Shown: positions 33,114-43,043 of the stretch, piece after piece | Layout of the letters: every line of letters begins with the position of its first letter | Numbering within the stretch: position 1 is the first letter of the stretch | From: Selaginella moellendorffii | Lineage: Eukaryota > Streptophyta > Lycopodiopsida > Selaginellales > Selaginellaceae | Length of the DNA: 64,000 nt | Assembly (NCBI RefSeq): GCF_000143415.4 | Contig: NW_003314277.1 | Location: forward strand, 741,878 to 805,877 | Reading direction: 5' to 3' | Translations under genes and position numbers: made by a program | The notes under the pieces: generated by a model | What the model saw: only the letters and a program-made list of their open reading frames with translations | Databases searched by the model: none | Told to the model about the DNA's origin: nothing

Positions 33114-34223
33114 TCGGGACCGAGACCGAGACCGAGGCCGAGGCCGAGACCGAGGCCGAGCCCGAGCCCGAGTCCGAGTCCGAGTCCGAGTCCGAGTCCG
33201 AGTCCGAGTCCGAGTCCGAAGCCTGAGAGGGTGAAAGCCCAAAGCGTTCGTCTCCCAGACCCTGGGGGGTTTGGTGAGCTCCAAAAGTATAGTAGGGGGG
33301 AGGACTGCAGTGGAGCCAGTTTGGCCAGGAAAGGCCAGTTTGGCCCAGGAAGGCCGGACCCAGTGTTGGGTGATGAGATGCCCACTGTGAAGTCCAAGAC
33401 TGGAGTGAACACGGACCGACAAGCGGGGTAGCTTGGTGAAGTGTTCAAGAGCTGGCTCTAGTTCCCCCGGGAGATCGACTGGCCGATGCTCCCAGTCCAA
33501 GTGTGGGTGGCACTAGCTACTTGGATACCTGTCGTGGCTCAATGGAACCTCGCTCTAAGCCCATGGCTAGAGCACCTAAAGGCGGAAGGCGGGGAGAGTA
33601 CCCAGGTGGCTCGCGTAAGGCCACGGTGTTCCGAAATGTTGTCCCAAAGGCCCAAACTGTAGAAAGGAAGAGGAGTAGTCCTCTGGGGTAGTGACCAGGG
33701 ACACAGTTGTGTGGTGAGGAAGTCCCAGAGGACTGTGGGACTTAGTGGTCGGGCCTGTGGGTCTCGATCCAGTGGCAGTGTGGGCAAGCACGGCCAGGGG
33801 CAGAAAGGGACTTAGTGGGGACTGACAAAGGGATATTGGGGAAGGCTATTCCCCTTGTCGGTGGGCATCCTAAGGATGCTAAGGAGTGGATCTGAGATGA
33901 CCACTCACGGATGGTTTGCCTAGTCTTGGAGAGCCAAGACTGTGATGCAAGTGGTATTGGACTACCAGTGTGGCAAAGGTGATTGGGCATGGCCTTAGCG
34001 TAACGGGTTGCTATGTCGGTGGTACCTTTGAGTGTCGGTCATGGGATCGGACACGTGGAGCACTTGGACCAAGTGCAAATGTTGAGTGGCATGGATGCCA
34101 TTCTCAGGGCTAGCAAGTCCCAAGTCCTGGATTGGACTTATGGAGGTTGTGAATGAGACTCCTCCAAGTGGTCGGAGGTGGGGTTAAGTGACTAAAGTAG
34201 AATGGAAAATTTAGTCGCTTACA
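32582..34223 (+). repeat. Left LTR
   Basis: 1,642 bases, tg...ca ends. It contains the GAG-rich hexanucleotide array at about 32,818-33,220 and then ordinary sequence with short perfect repeats. It matches the right LTR apart from array length, an insertion of about ten bases near 39,115 in the right LTR, and scattered C/T and G/A differences. Confidence 0.9.
32818..33220. repeat. GAG-rich hexanucleotide array in left LTR
   Basis: Starts as 12- and 24-base units of tggagtccgaga type and grades into pure six-base runs of gagacc, gaggcc, gagccc and gagtcc. Because six is a multiple of three and the unit contains no stop in any register, all six frames stay open. This generates long spurious frames of repeating dipeptides (ES, RP, DR, GL, SD, RT). 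Confidence 0.85.
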
Positions 34224-34226
34224 ACT

Positions 34227-34240
34227 TGGTATCGGAGCTG
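34227..34240 (+). promoter_or_regulatory. Probable primer-binding site
   Basis: tggtatcggagctg starts three bases past the left LTR and matches the plant initiator-methionine tRNA primer site (tggtatcagagc) with one mismatch in the first 12 bases. Such sites prime minus-strand synthesis of LTR retroelements. Confidence 0.7.
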
Positions 34241-36699
34241 TTCCTTAGTCCGACTTTTATTGGTGCTCAAGTATATCACCACTAGTGTTGGCATCGGAAG
34301 GTCCGAGGAGTGGGCCTATCCTTGAGGAGTAGCAAGTCGGCAAGACATGGCTCTCCATTACAGTTCATGTGTGAACTTGTAGACGAGGTGGTGGATAGAA
34401 AAGGGCCAATAATGGAACGACTTTGGGATCTTGGGAACAGTGCAAGGTTTTCCTCATTGAGTTGAGGAGGTGATCCAGATGAGCGTTTGACTCAGCAAAC
34501 GGGTTAATGTAGTTGGGGTAAACAACTATAGTTGGGATCACGGGGAAGATAGAGACTCCAAAAACAATAAAGGAGTCACAAGTTTATCCTCACATGGTTG
34601 AGGCTGGTGCTCATGAAGGTGAAACCGGAATGGATGACCGTGAGAGGTCAAGTATGGATGAGGACACGAGTCCTCGAAATGGTAGTCGGGGCTACCTCTA
34701 ATAAATGCTGGAACAACCCAAGGAGTTGGGGGTGTATTAAGTGGATGAGTTGGTATTCTCATCACATGGACAAGTAGTCCTAAGGGGCAAAGGTTGCCCC
34801 CAGAGAACAAAATCAAGTGTCGGAGTAACACTTATGAAAATAGTCCTTTTGAGTAGGACAGGAATGCAAGAAGTGTATTCCAGTGAGCTAGTGCCTCACA
34901 AGTAGGACCTTACGGGTCTGTGGATTAACCAAGTCCAAAACTGCTAGATGACTCAAGTAGAGTCAAGGGATGGTCCTAAAAGGACTGATGGAAGCATTTG
35001 GACTGAGGTGTGTTGTACCCCACAAAGGATGGGGGGGGGGGGGGATCATAGGATCCAAGAATGAGAACAGAGGGTATCTCATCGATGGCAAAATGTGCCA
35101 TGCTAAAGTCGTGGGAAAGGTGTTCCCAAAAAGAAAACAACTTTGACACAAAGTTGTGTGTGACCTCCATGGTGTAGTGCTAACGGATGGTTGGCATGAG
35201 AAAGAGTGGCATTGGTCTTGGCAAAGACTTAGACACAAAGAAGAAGTGTCATAAAGGTAGGCTCGTGGAGCCGATGGTGTGGAGACACCAAATGTGTCAA
35301 GGTGTGATACCTTGAGGCTATGTTGGTGGGTTCATGAGAACCCTTTGCCAAAGGAATCCCAACGGAAATGGGAATGGCATAGCCTAAGCTGCAAAGCATG
35401 CAGTTGGAGTGCGGTGACCCAGATAATGATGGAGGTGTGAAAGCACCAAGCAATGAGTTGTAGGACTTGACAACTATGAGGCAACTAAGCAAGAGGTGCA
35501 AAATAACTAGTTAAACGGGTAGAAGGTAGCTACCCAAGACTTCTAGCATAGGGAAGTAAGATATACCCTTGCGGGGGATAAGTTGCTTATGTTGCGATAT
35601 AGTAAGTCAATGTCATAAAAGGAAATACTCATTATCAAGAAAGCCATCATTGGGACACCCGAACACTCTAGAACACCAGAAGGTGGTGTTTGATGTCGCG
35701 AGGGCAATGGATAAAGCCCAAGGGACTAAGTCCCTGGCGAATGATGGATAGAAGGTGCTATCCAAATGTCTAAGGTTGCGGAGACAGGAGAGGACTGTCT
35801 ACCCAAGTTGGACAAAACCAAAAATGGAATTTTGGCAAGGCTAGTGATGGGCATGTAAAGGCCCATAAGCAACAATGTAATCCCAGTGTGTGGGATTATA
35901 AGGTGAGTATACCCGGATTGAGGAACCACTCCCTGGGCTATTGGGTAGGTTCATCCTTAAGAATACTTGCTAAGGCATGATAGAAAGTGCAAAGCTATCC
36001 TCCTGATCTGGAGGAGAATGACCGAAGAAAAGGTGTGAAGCCAATTGGGATGGAATTGAACCATAGAAATCGAAGGGCATAACCAAGGTTGGTTATGCCA
36101 GCTGGGAGTGGAGAATCAAGTGGGGGCTCGAGGGTGTTGCCGCTAGCAACCGTGATGCCATGAAGAGTCTAAGTTATGGAATTGTCCATGTTAGACTATG
36201 TGGTATTTGGAAGGCTTGCAAAAGGGAGGCCTTAGCAGGCTGAGGGACAGAGTTCCTTCAAGGTTCCCAAAGACGATTCTAGGTAGCTTAGTACCTAGAA
36301 AGGCCAAGTGTAAATGGTTCATGGAACGCGTGAAATCAGAGTGGCGCAGCAGAAGCGTGGTCTTGAAGCTTGCCATGAGGCAAGGCTATCAAGGTTAGGG
36401 AAGTAGTTCCCGAGTGTTCAAAGAGAGGGCTTTGAACGAAAGTCGATGGTCAAGGACTTTCACGCTTATGCAGGAACCATGTTACAGTGGTCGGAGAACT
36501 TGCCAAGCGAGATTGGCACGTCGGGGGAACAAATACCTTAGTTGAAGGTGATAACTTCAAAAAGGGTGGGCCATGGGGCCGAGCATGGAGGAGTCCATGC
36601 ATGATCACAGACATGTCAAGTGAGAGGACTTGGCAGTGTGGAGGAATTAGGTTCCTAAACTGTGATCTGTAGCGCGCTTTAAAAATAGGTTGGTGCACC

Positions 36700-36810
36700 G
36701 GCGTGGGGAGTCACGCCAGGCATCTTGTGTGATGCCATCCGTAGATGCATATACGGAGGTTGGGTTCGAGTCCCGACCCTCTAGTGCTTGGGTTCGAGTC
36801 CCAAATCACT
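36700..36810 (+). other. String of hairpins with tRNA-like T-arms and B-box sequences
   Basis: Consecutive perfect stems occur: ggcgtg/cacgcc (36,700-36,717), ggcatc/gatgcc (36,719-36,736), ccgta/tacgg (36,739-36,756), then gttggg-ttcgagt-cccgac (36,759-36,777). The last is a canonical T-arm with loop. A second T-arm, ttggg-ttcgagt-cccaa, follows at about 36,789-36,805 inside a longer inverted repeat ctagtg...cactag. Both contain ggttcgagtcc, the RNA polymerase III B-box consensus. No acceptor stem can be closed, so this is tRNA-like, not a tRNA gene. Confidence 0.5.
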
Positions 36811-38113
36811 AGGGCGTGGTGATGGTTTGGAATATGAGGACACTCATATTTCGGTGGTCATGGACTCTCAGTGGGGAGACTGGTTTGGGCACACTGCCAA
36901 GCGAGGGATGCCTCGGAGTCGTGATGCACGGTTAAATTGTTTAGAGTGAAAGCTCGGCATATCTAACTTGAACGCTTTGGTGCAGGTGGCACCAAGGTCG
37001 TGGTGAGTGAGATGGGGACACCTAATCTCAGTTGTTATGAACCCTTGGCCGTAAGGGCTAGCTTGGGTGCACCGCCAAGTGTGGGGGATGCCCCCAGGGT
37101 TATAGTCAACAACTTGGAGGTCTAGAAGACCAAGTACCTCTTGGCAACTCTGTTAAGGTGCCAAGGTGAGATCACTAGGTGATCTTATGGCCAGATAAGG
37201 ACAAGGTCCTTGGTTGGCTAAGGAATGAAGTTCCTGGTTCAAAATGTTGAAATTGAACTGTTTAAGGTGGTGTGGCTTGGTCGTGATGACCAAGTGGGAA
37301 GAGCACCTAAGGGAAATAAACTATGTCCGTCCGATGGCATAATGAGTCCGAGGAAAGTAGTCTCTATAAAAGACCCATGGGAGGGTCATGAAGTTGGGCC
37401 ATGGATAGAGCCCATAGCAGAAGATGCTAAAGAGACATACCAGGGGCGAACATCCTCTGGACTAGGCAAAGAAGAGTCTTTGCTATGGAACCGAAAGGAT
37501 ACCTCAAAAATGGAGGTAGCGATCTGATGTTGCTGGGTGCAACAATCAAGGATAGGAGCAAAAGACTAGTGGCCAAGTTTGGGCCATGGAATTTAATGGA
37601 AGGGATCCAAATGGCAAAGTTAGCCAAGGAACACTAATGTGTTCGGTGCTAACAGCTTGTGGGAAAGGAAGTGGACTTCCAAGGATGGATTCCTAAGTGC
37701 TCCAATTTGGCGAAGTAAAAGCTCCAAGTGAGGGAGCGGTAAGGTAGCCAAATGATAGGGCCATGGACAGCCCTAACACAAAGTATGATAATTGGAACTT
37801 AGTGCCCAAGGTGGCACGAAATAGAAGAAAGGATGATGGTGCCCTCAAGTAATGAACTTCCTAGGATGGGGAAGTGGAGTTGCACAATCTGTGCAATGCA
37901 AGGTGTTGGAGACACCTAGGAAATTGACTTCCAAAAGTCAAAAGAGTAAAAGTTCCAAGGTGCAAACGTTCAATATATGGAAATTGAGACTACTTGAGAA
38001 GGAGTAGTGGGATTGACTTAGAGAAGGGTCTCTAAGAGGCTTAGCAAGAACCACTACATGTGGTCCAATCAGTCTCTAAGTTGGGGAGACTACCCTCCTT
38101 AGGGGATAGGCAA

Positions 38114-38245
38114 GGCATGGTGAGCCTTTGGTGTCAAACCATTGAGGAATATGCAAAAGGCATGGTGAGCCTTCAATGTCAAACCATTGACAAGTATGGA
38201 GAAGGCATGGTGAGCCTTCAATGTCAAACCATTGACAAATATTGG
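38114..38245 (+). repeat. 45-bp tandem repeat, about 2.9 copies
   Basis: ggcatggtgagcc recurs at 38,114, 38,159 and 38,204, with conserved tcaaaccattga between. The array sits about 100 bases before the right LTR. Confidence 0.8.
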
Positions 38246-38346
38246 CTAGGTGCCAAGGATGGAAATGGTAACACATGCGGGTGTTACTTTATAAAGTGGT
38301 TTACCGTTCGATGAGGACATCGAACTTCGTCTATGGGTGGTGGAGT

Positions 38347-38858
38347 TGTGAGACACAAAATCCCTAGGCCCCAAAGTGGAGCCGGAAAGGGTGCCACGTG
38401 GTAGTGGCTAAAGCGAGAGCCAAACGAGCGTAACACGTTTGGACCAAAAGCTCCGACTTGAAAAGTCAAGAGCGGGAGTGGAACTCCCAACGAAGTGCTC
38501 GAGGAACGAGCACGAAGCGAGCAAAAAACGAGGCTCCAAAAAGGGACCCAAAAGGACCAACACATGACACGTGGAAGTGTCCGAGATGGACTCGAGTTGG
38601 AGTCCGAAGTGGAGTCCGAGATGGACTCGAGTTGGAGTCCGAAGTGGAGTCCGAGATGGACTCGAGTTGGAGTCCGAAGTGGAGTCCGAGATGGACCCGA
38701 GTTGGAGTCCGAGATGGAGTCCGAGATGGACCCAAGATGGAGTCCGAGATGGAGTCCGAGGTGGACCCGAAATGGACACGAAATGGAGTCCGAGATGGAG
38801 TCCGAGATGGACCCGAGATGGAGTCCGAGATGGAGTCCGAAGTCGAGACCGAGACCGG

Positions 38859-38890
<32 letters not shown>

Positions 38891-40004
38891 TCGGGACCGA
38901 GACCGAGACCGAGGCCGAGGCCGAGACCGAGCCCGAGCCCGAGCCCGAGCCCGAGTCCGAGTCCGAGTCCGAGTCCGAGTCCGAGTCTGAAGCCTGAGAG
39001 GGTGAAAGCCCAAAGCGTTCGTCTCCCAGACCCTGGGGGGTTTGGTGAGCTCCAAAAGTATAGTAGGGGGGAGGACTACAGTGGAGCCAGTTTGGCCAGG
39101 AAAGGCCAGTTTGGCCCAAAACTGGCCAGGAAGGCCGGACCCAGTGTTGGGTGATGAGATGCCCACTATGAAGTCCAAGACTGGAGTGAACACGGACCGA
39201 CAAGTGGGGTAGCTTGGTGAAGTGTTCAAGAGCCGGCTCCAGTTCCCCCGGGAGATCGATTGGCCGATGCTTCCAGTCCAAGTGTGGGTGGCACTACCTA
39301 CTTGGATACATGTCGTGGCTCAATGGAACCTCGCTCTAAGCCCATGGCTAGAGCACCTAAAGGCGGAAGGCGGGGAGAGTACCCAGGTGGCTCGCGTAAG
39401 GCCACGGTGTTCCGAAATGTTGTCCCAAAGGCCCAGACTGTGGAAAGGAAGAGGAGCAGTCCTCTGGGGTAGTGACCAAAGACACAGTTGTGTGGTGATG
39501 AAGTCCCAAAGGACTGTGGGACTTAGTGGTCGGGCCTGTGGGTCTTGATCCAGTGGCAGTGTGGGCAAGCACGGCCAGGGGCAGAAAGGGACTTAGTGGG
39601 GACTGACAGAGGGATATTGGGGAAGGCTATTCCCCTTGTCGGTGGGCATCCTAAGGATGCTAAGGAGTGGATCTGAGATGACCACTCACGGATGGTTTGC
39701 CTAGTCTTGGAGAGCCAAGATTGTGATGCAAGTGGTATTGGACTACCAGTGTGGCAAAGGTGATTGGGCATGGCCTTAGCGTAACGGGTTGCTATGTTGG
39801 TGGTACCTTTGAGTGTCGGTCATGGGATCGGACACGTGGAGCACTTGGACCAAGTGCAAATGTTGAGTGGCATGGATGCCATTCTCAGGGCTAGCAAGTC
39901 CCAAGTCCTGGATTGGACTTATGGAGGTTGTGAATGAGACTCCTCCAAGTGGTCGGAGGTGGGGTTAAGTGACTAAAGTAGAATGGAAAATTTAGTCGCT
40001 TACA
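38347..40004 (+). repeat. Right LTR
   Basis: 1,658 bases, same ends as the left LTR. Its hexanucleotide array (about 38,581-38,993) has a different number and order of units, showing that the array changes faster than the rest of the LTR. Confidence 0.9.
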
Positions 40005-40450
40005 AGATTCTCAAACCCTTCTCGAAGCCTTCGAATCCATAGCTCAATCTCTTGAGCCTCATAAACCTCATCAAGAAAAGGTAGGTCCTGATCAAACCAA
40101 TGGTACACATCATCCCCAAGATTCCTACGAAAGAACTTTAGCCAAACACGAGGATTGCCATCAAGAGCAAGAGGAATTAAGCCGTGAATGTCGTTATCAA
40201 CTGAGTTTGGTTGTTCAATTGCAATTGCATAGCATCAAACAATTGCACCAATTGCTTCTTTAGAGTCAAAGGAGGAAGAGACTACTACTCCACCATGAAA
40301 ATGAATGAAAAGGAAAGAGCAAAAGAAGATAAATAAGAAAAAACCTAGAAAGAAAGGAAGATCTAAACAATAGAAAAGTTAAATTTAAACCAAAATCTTG
40401 AAAGGAAAGAGATCTAGATTTTGCACTGTTTAAATTTAGCTTTTCCATTT
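40005..40450 (-). mobile_element. Host retrotransposon remnant, right part
   Basis: The minus strand from about 40,225 reads GLIPLALDGNPRVWLKFF, DDVYHWFDQDLPFLDEVYEA and EIELWIRRLREGFEN up to the target duplication. It then continues in the same frame (LASLANDLPF) at 32,581. The part here is not recognised on its own; its retrotransposon nature follows from continuity with the integrase-like part. AT-rich DNA lies to the right. Confidence 0.6.
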
Positions 40451-41210
40451 CCTTTCTTTTGTTAAATCAAAATCTCAAATCTAAGCATTCTTCAAGAATA
40501 ATAAAAGATGCCTTTCACCTTCACCAATGTGAACGCATGGAATATGAAAAGTGAATATAGAAAATGTGTATATCAATTAGCCCAAAAACCTTAGCTTATA
40601 TATAGAAGAGAGTGCTCCAGATTAAAACTAATCTGATAGTTACCAAAATCCCACTACACTAATATTAGTATATGGCATTGTAGCCATACACTTGGACCGC
40701 ACAATATTAAAATTTATATATTATATATACAATATAAAGTTGTTGTATACTATATTTCTATAGTTTGTGCACTTGTTGCATATCACATTTTGGAATTGAT
40801 AAGTAATATATATCTCAAAATTATTTTAAATTTAATTTTAATATATATTTAAAAACTTTTGTAGCAATAAAAATTTAATAAATTTTTTATTTATGATATT
40901 TTTAAATTTAAATTGAAAAGTTTTTCCTTCTGTTTATGGAAAATCCAGAATACTATGTTTATTATGAATTTGAATAACAACACAAAAAATGTTATAAAAA
41001 AAATTATTCAAAATTAAAGATACTTTTAGTAACATAGATTTTTATCAAATATATAATCTGAGTTAACTGTTGAAATGACTAAACTAATTGAAGTTAACTT
41101 GTTTTTTCATCTTTTCTAAAAATATTTCTGAGAGTTTCATATTACCAACCCTAATTAATAACCAGGTTTTAGGGTTAAGAAACTACGTGGTTTTGCCTTG
41201 TTTCGGGGAG
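40451..41210. other. AT-rich spacer before unit C
   Basis: No gene is seen. From about 40,700 it matches 16,960-17,420 in front of unit B, so copies B and C share upstream sequence (including gggttaagaaactac and tttcggggagatgagctcgg just before the start codon). This region likely contains the promoter. Confidence 0.6.
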
Positions 41211-42840
41211 ATGAGCTCGGAGCTCGGTATGATCTAGGCGTCACCAATTATCTCTAACAAGTTTCTGTGTGTCAGATCCTTTTCTCGCTGCCTACGGCCG
41301 GGAGGTAAAGCATGCCAGGCTCCAGGACCGCTGCCTCCACATCCCGTCTGGCTTCTTGGGCCGTTATAACCTGTCCAAGCTCTGGGTCCATCCAAACTAC
41401 CTTTTCATGGATCAGTTCATTGTGGAGAAGTGGAGCAGGGTCGTGAAGGAGAGGAAAGGGTTGAAGAACTTCCACATCGTCTCAACGCCAGGTATCGGCA
41501 AGACGTTCTACGGCCACTACTTCTTTCACAGTAGAGCTCAGGAAGGACAGAAAGTAGTGTGGAGGACCGAAGATGACGTTCCAGAGTACTTGTTCTTCGA
41601 CTTCTTGCTGGACGATCCTCTGGTGCTGCAATCGAAATGGTATACTCGACCGCGGGGGTGGGACATGACGAGTGCCTGGCTCATCGTCGACGGGGGCTCG
41701 AGGGGAATAAGTCACCTGGGGCCTCTCATCCAGTGCGTCTCGCCGGATCGCACTGGCTACTACGAGTTCTCCAAGGACCATGGCTATATATGCCGCCTGG
41801 GAGCCTGGTCTCTCGAGGAACTGCAGCAGTGCAACCAGGAGCTTGAGCTGGGAATGACAGACGAGGAAATCGGTGTCCGCTTTTACTACTGTGGCGGGCT
41901 ACCAAGGCTTCTCTTCAACACGGAAAAGTTCTCGGTGGCCGCGCTCCAAGGGTTGGTGCACGAGGCAGCTGCCAGGGTGGAGAGCTGGAGAAATGTGCTC
42001 CACTGCACACTCAACTCGGACAAGGACCCCGCTGTTTCTGATATTCTGCTCCACTACCGTCTTACGACTGACAGATTCGACTCGAACATACCTGCGTGTT
42101 ACCGGGTGCTGCACCCTCACTTGGTGTTTGGCTCGGACTGCATTCAGAAGCTTGCTTTTGAAAGGTTTGAGGAGCAGGGGTTTCAGGCTTTCCGTGACTT
42201 TTTCGACTTATGCCGGGGATATCCGGTTGCAAACACCATGGCGGGCAAAATATACCAGCAGCACGTCCACAAGGTACTTGCCACTGGAGGTTACCAGTTT
42301 GATCTTCGGTCCCTGGAAGAGGAAGGTGACGGCGTCGACCTCTTCCGTCGGAGGCCAACGTCAGTGAAGCGGCTGCGCGAGTGGAAAGTGTTCGTAAAGA
42401 AGCGCTGCGTGGGGTCTGGTTTCAACGTTTACTCCAGGGACGTGATTCCTGTGGACGCTTATCGTGCGGGGGCGGAGGAATCACGGGGCCTTGCAGGCTT
42501 GCCTGACAATTGCTTCGTGGAGCCTTACGCGTCAAACGAGAAATCTTTCGACTCGTTGGTCACTCCGGACGTAATTCTCCAGGTTACAACATCAGCCACG
42601 CATCCAGTCTATTGGTCCAAGATCCACGAGCTCGTTCAGGGGTTGGATGAGTTGCATGACAAGCTCAAGCTGGTGCGTCCCAAGCAGTACAAACTCATCT
42701 ACGTCGTTCCCAAGCCTAGCTTTCAGGAATACACGTACCAGGGCTTCAAGAAAGACGATGGATCCATCTATCAGAGAGATGTTGCCGGGATGGACAGGGT
42801 TCATCAGTATGTGATGACTGTTCCATGGAGTTTGTATTAA
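41211..42840 (+). CDS. Crinkler/RHS-like P-loop NTPase with nuclease-like C-terminus, copy C
   Basis: Best-preserved copy. Exon 41211-41226 (MSSEL) and exon 41276-42840 flank a 49-nt intron, giving 526 aa. P-loop-like STPGIGKT at residues 75-82; strand AWLIVDGG at 139-146; WSLEEL near 183; GGLPRLLF near 212; PDVILQVTTSATHPV in the nuclease-like region near 455; end VHQYVMTVPWSLY. The P-loop begins with S instead of the usual G. In CRN and RHS families this NTPase-nuclease pairing is associated with effectors and transposable-element hot spots; for plants the role is unknown. The gene is followed after about 200 bases by a PPR gene in all three units. No signal or transit peptide is evident. 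Confidence 0.75.
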
Positions 42841-43043
42841 GCTCTTCAAAAGTGACTAAAACAGAAATCCGGTGGCTCTTGTTGCAAACGAATCAAAGTT
42901 TAAACTAAAACTTCCGCTCGCGTTACCTTTGCTAAGAACTTCATACTAAAGATCTCCAGGAGTGAGCCAGAGGTTACCACTTACATCATCTGTAACAATC
43001 GAACGATGATCTAAAAACCTCTTTTTTCTTCCAATGCCGCGCG

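Larger units (their letters stand above)
34241..38346. other. Noncoding interior of the LTR element
   Basis: About 4.1 kb with no open frame resembling any retroviral protein; the longest frames are about 100 codons and show no domain. A run of 14-15 G lies near 35,028-35,042. The sequence is rich in short perfect hairpins, especially 36,690-37,230 (see the separate entry and findings). The last bases before the right LTR (atgggtggtggag) could serve as a weak polypurine tract. Confidence 0.65.
32582..40004 (+). mobile_element. Non-autonomous LTR retrotransposon (LARD-like), complete
   Basis: Two nearly identical terminal repeats (32,582-34,223 and 38,347-40,004) begin tgtgagac and end cttaca. 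They are flanked by a perfect 5-base duplication, agatt, at 32,577-32,581 and 40,005-40,009. Three bases after the left LTR is tggtatcggagc, a near match to the initiator-Met tRNA primer site. The 4.1-kb interior has no gag, protease, reverse transcriptase or integrase frame, so the element must have been moved by proteins of another element. The strand is inferred from the primer site. LTR differences are few and mostly transitions, so insertion is recent. Confidence 0.9.

Noticed and set aside
32324-33448. Long minus-strand frame (374 codons) with GLGLGL repeats, and similar frames in the right LTR
   Set aside because: Product of the six-base LTR array, which cannot contain stops. The frame runs from array through LTR edge into the flanking integrase remnant and has no start or domain.
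35028-35042. Run of 14-15 G as a special structure
   Set aside because: A single homopolymer run could be slippage or sequencing noise; no other G-tracts nearby to make a quadruplex set.
36700-36810. A functional tRNA gene
   Set aside because: T-arm and B-box are canonical, but no seven-base acceptor stem can be paired and the arm sizes do not match; kept only as tRNA-like.
38114-38245. Regular 45-bp repeats resembling a CRISPR array
   Set aside because: Only about three copies, no spacers distinct from repeats, and located in a plant retroelement; an ordinary tandem repeat.
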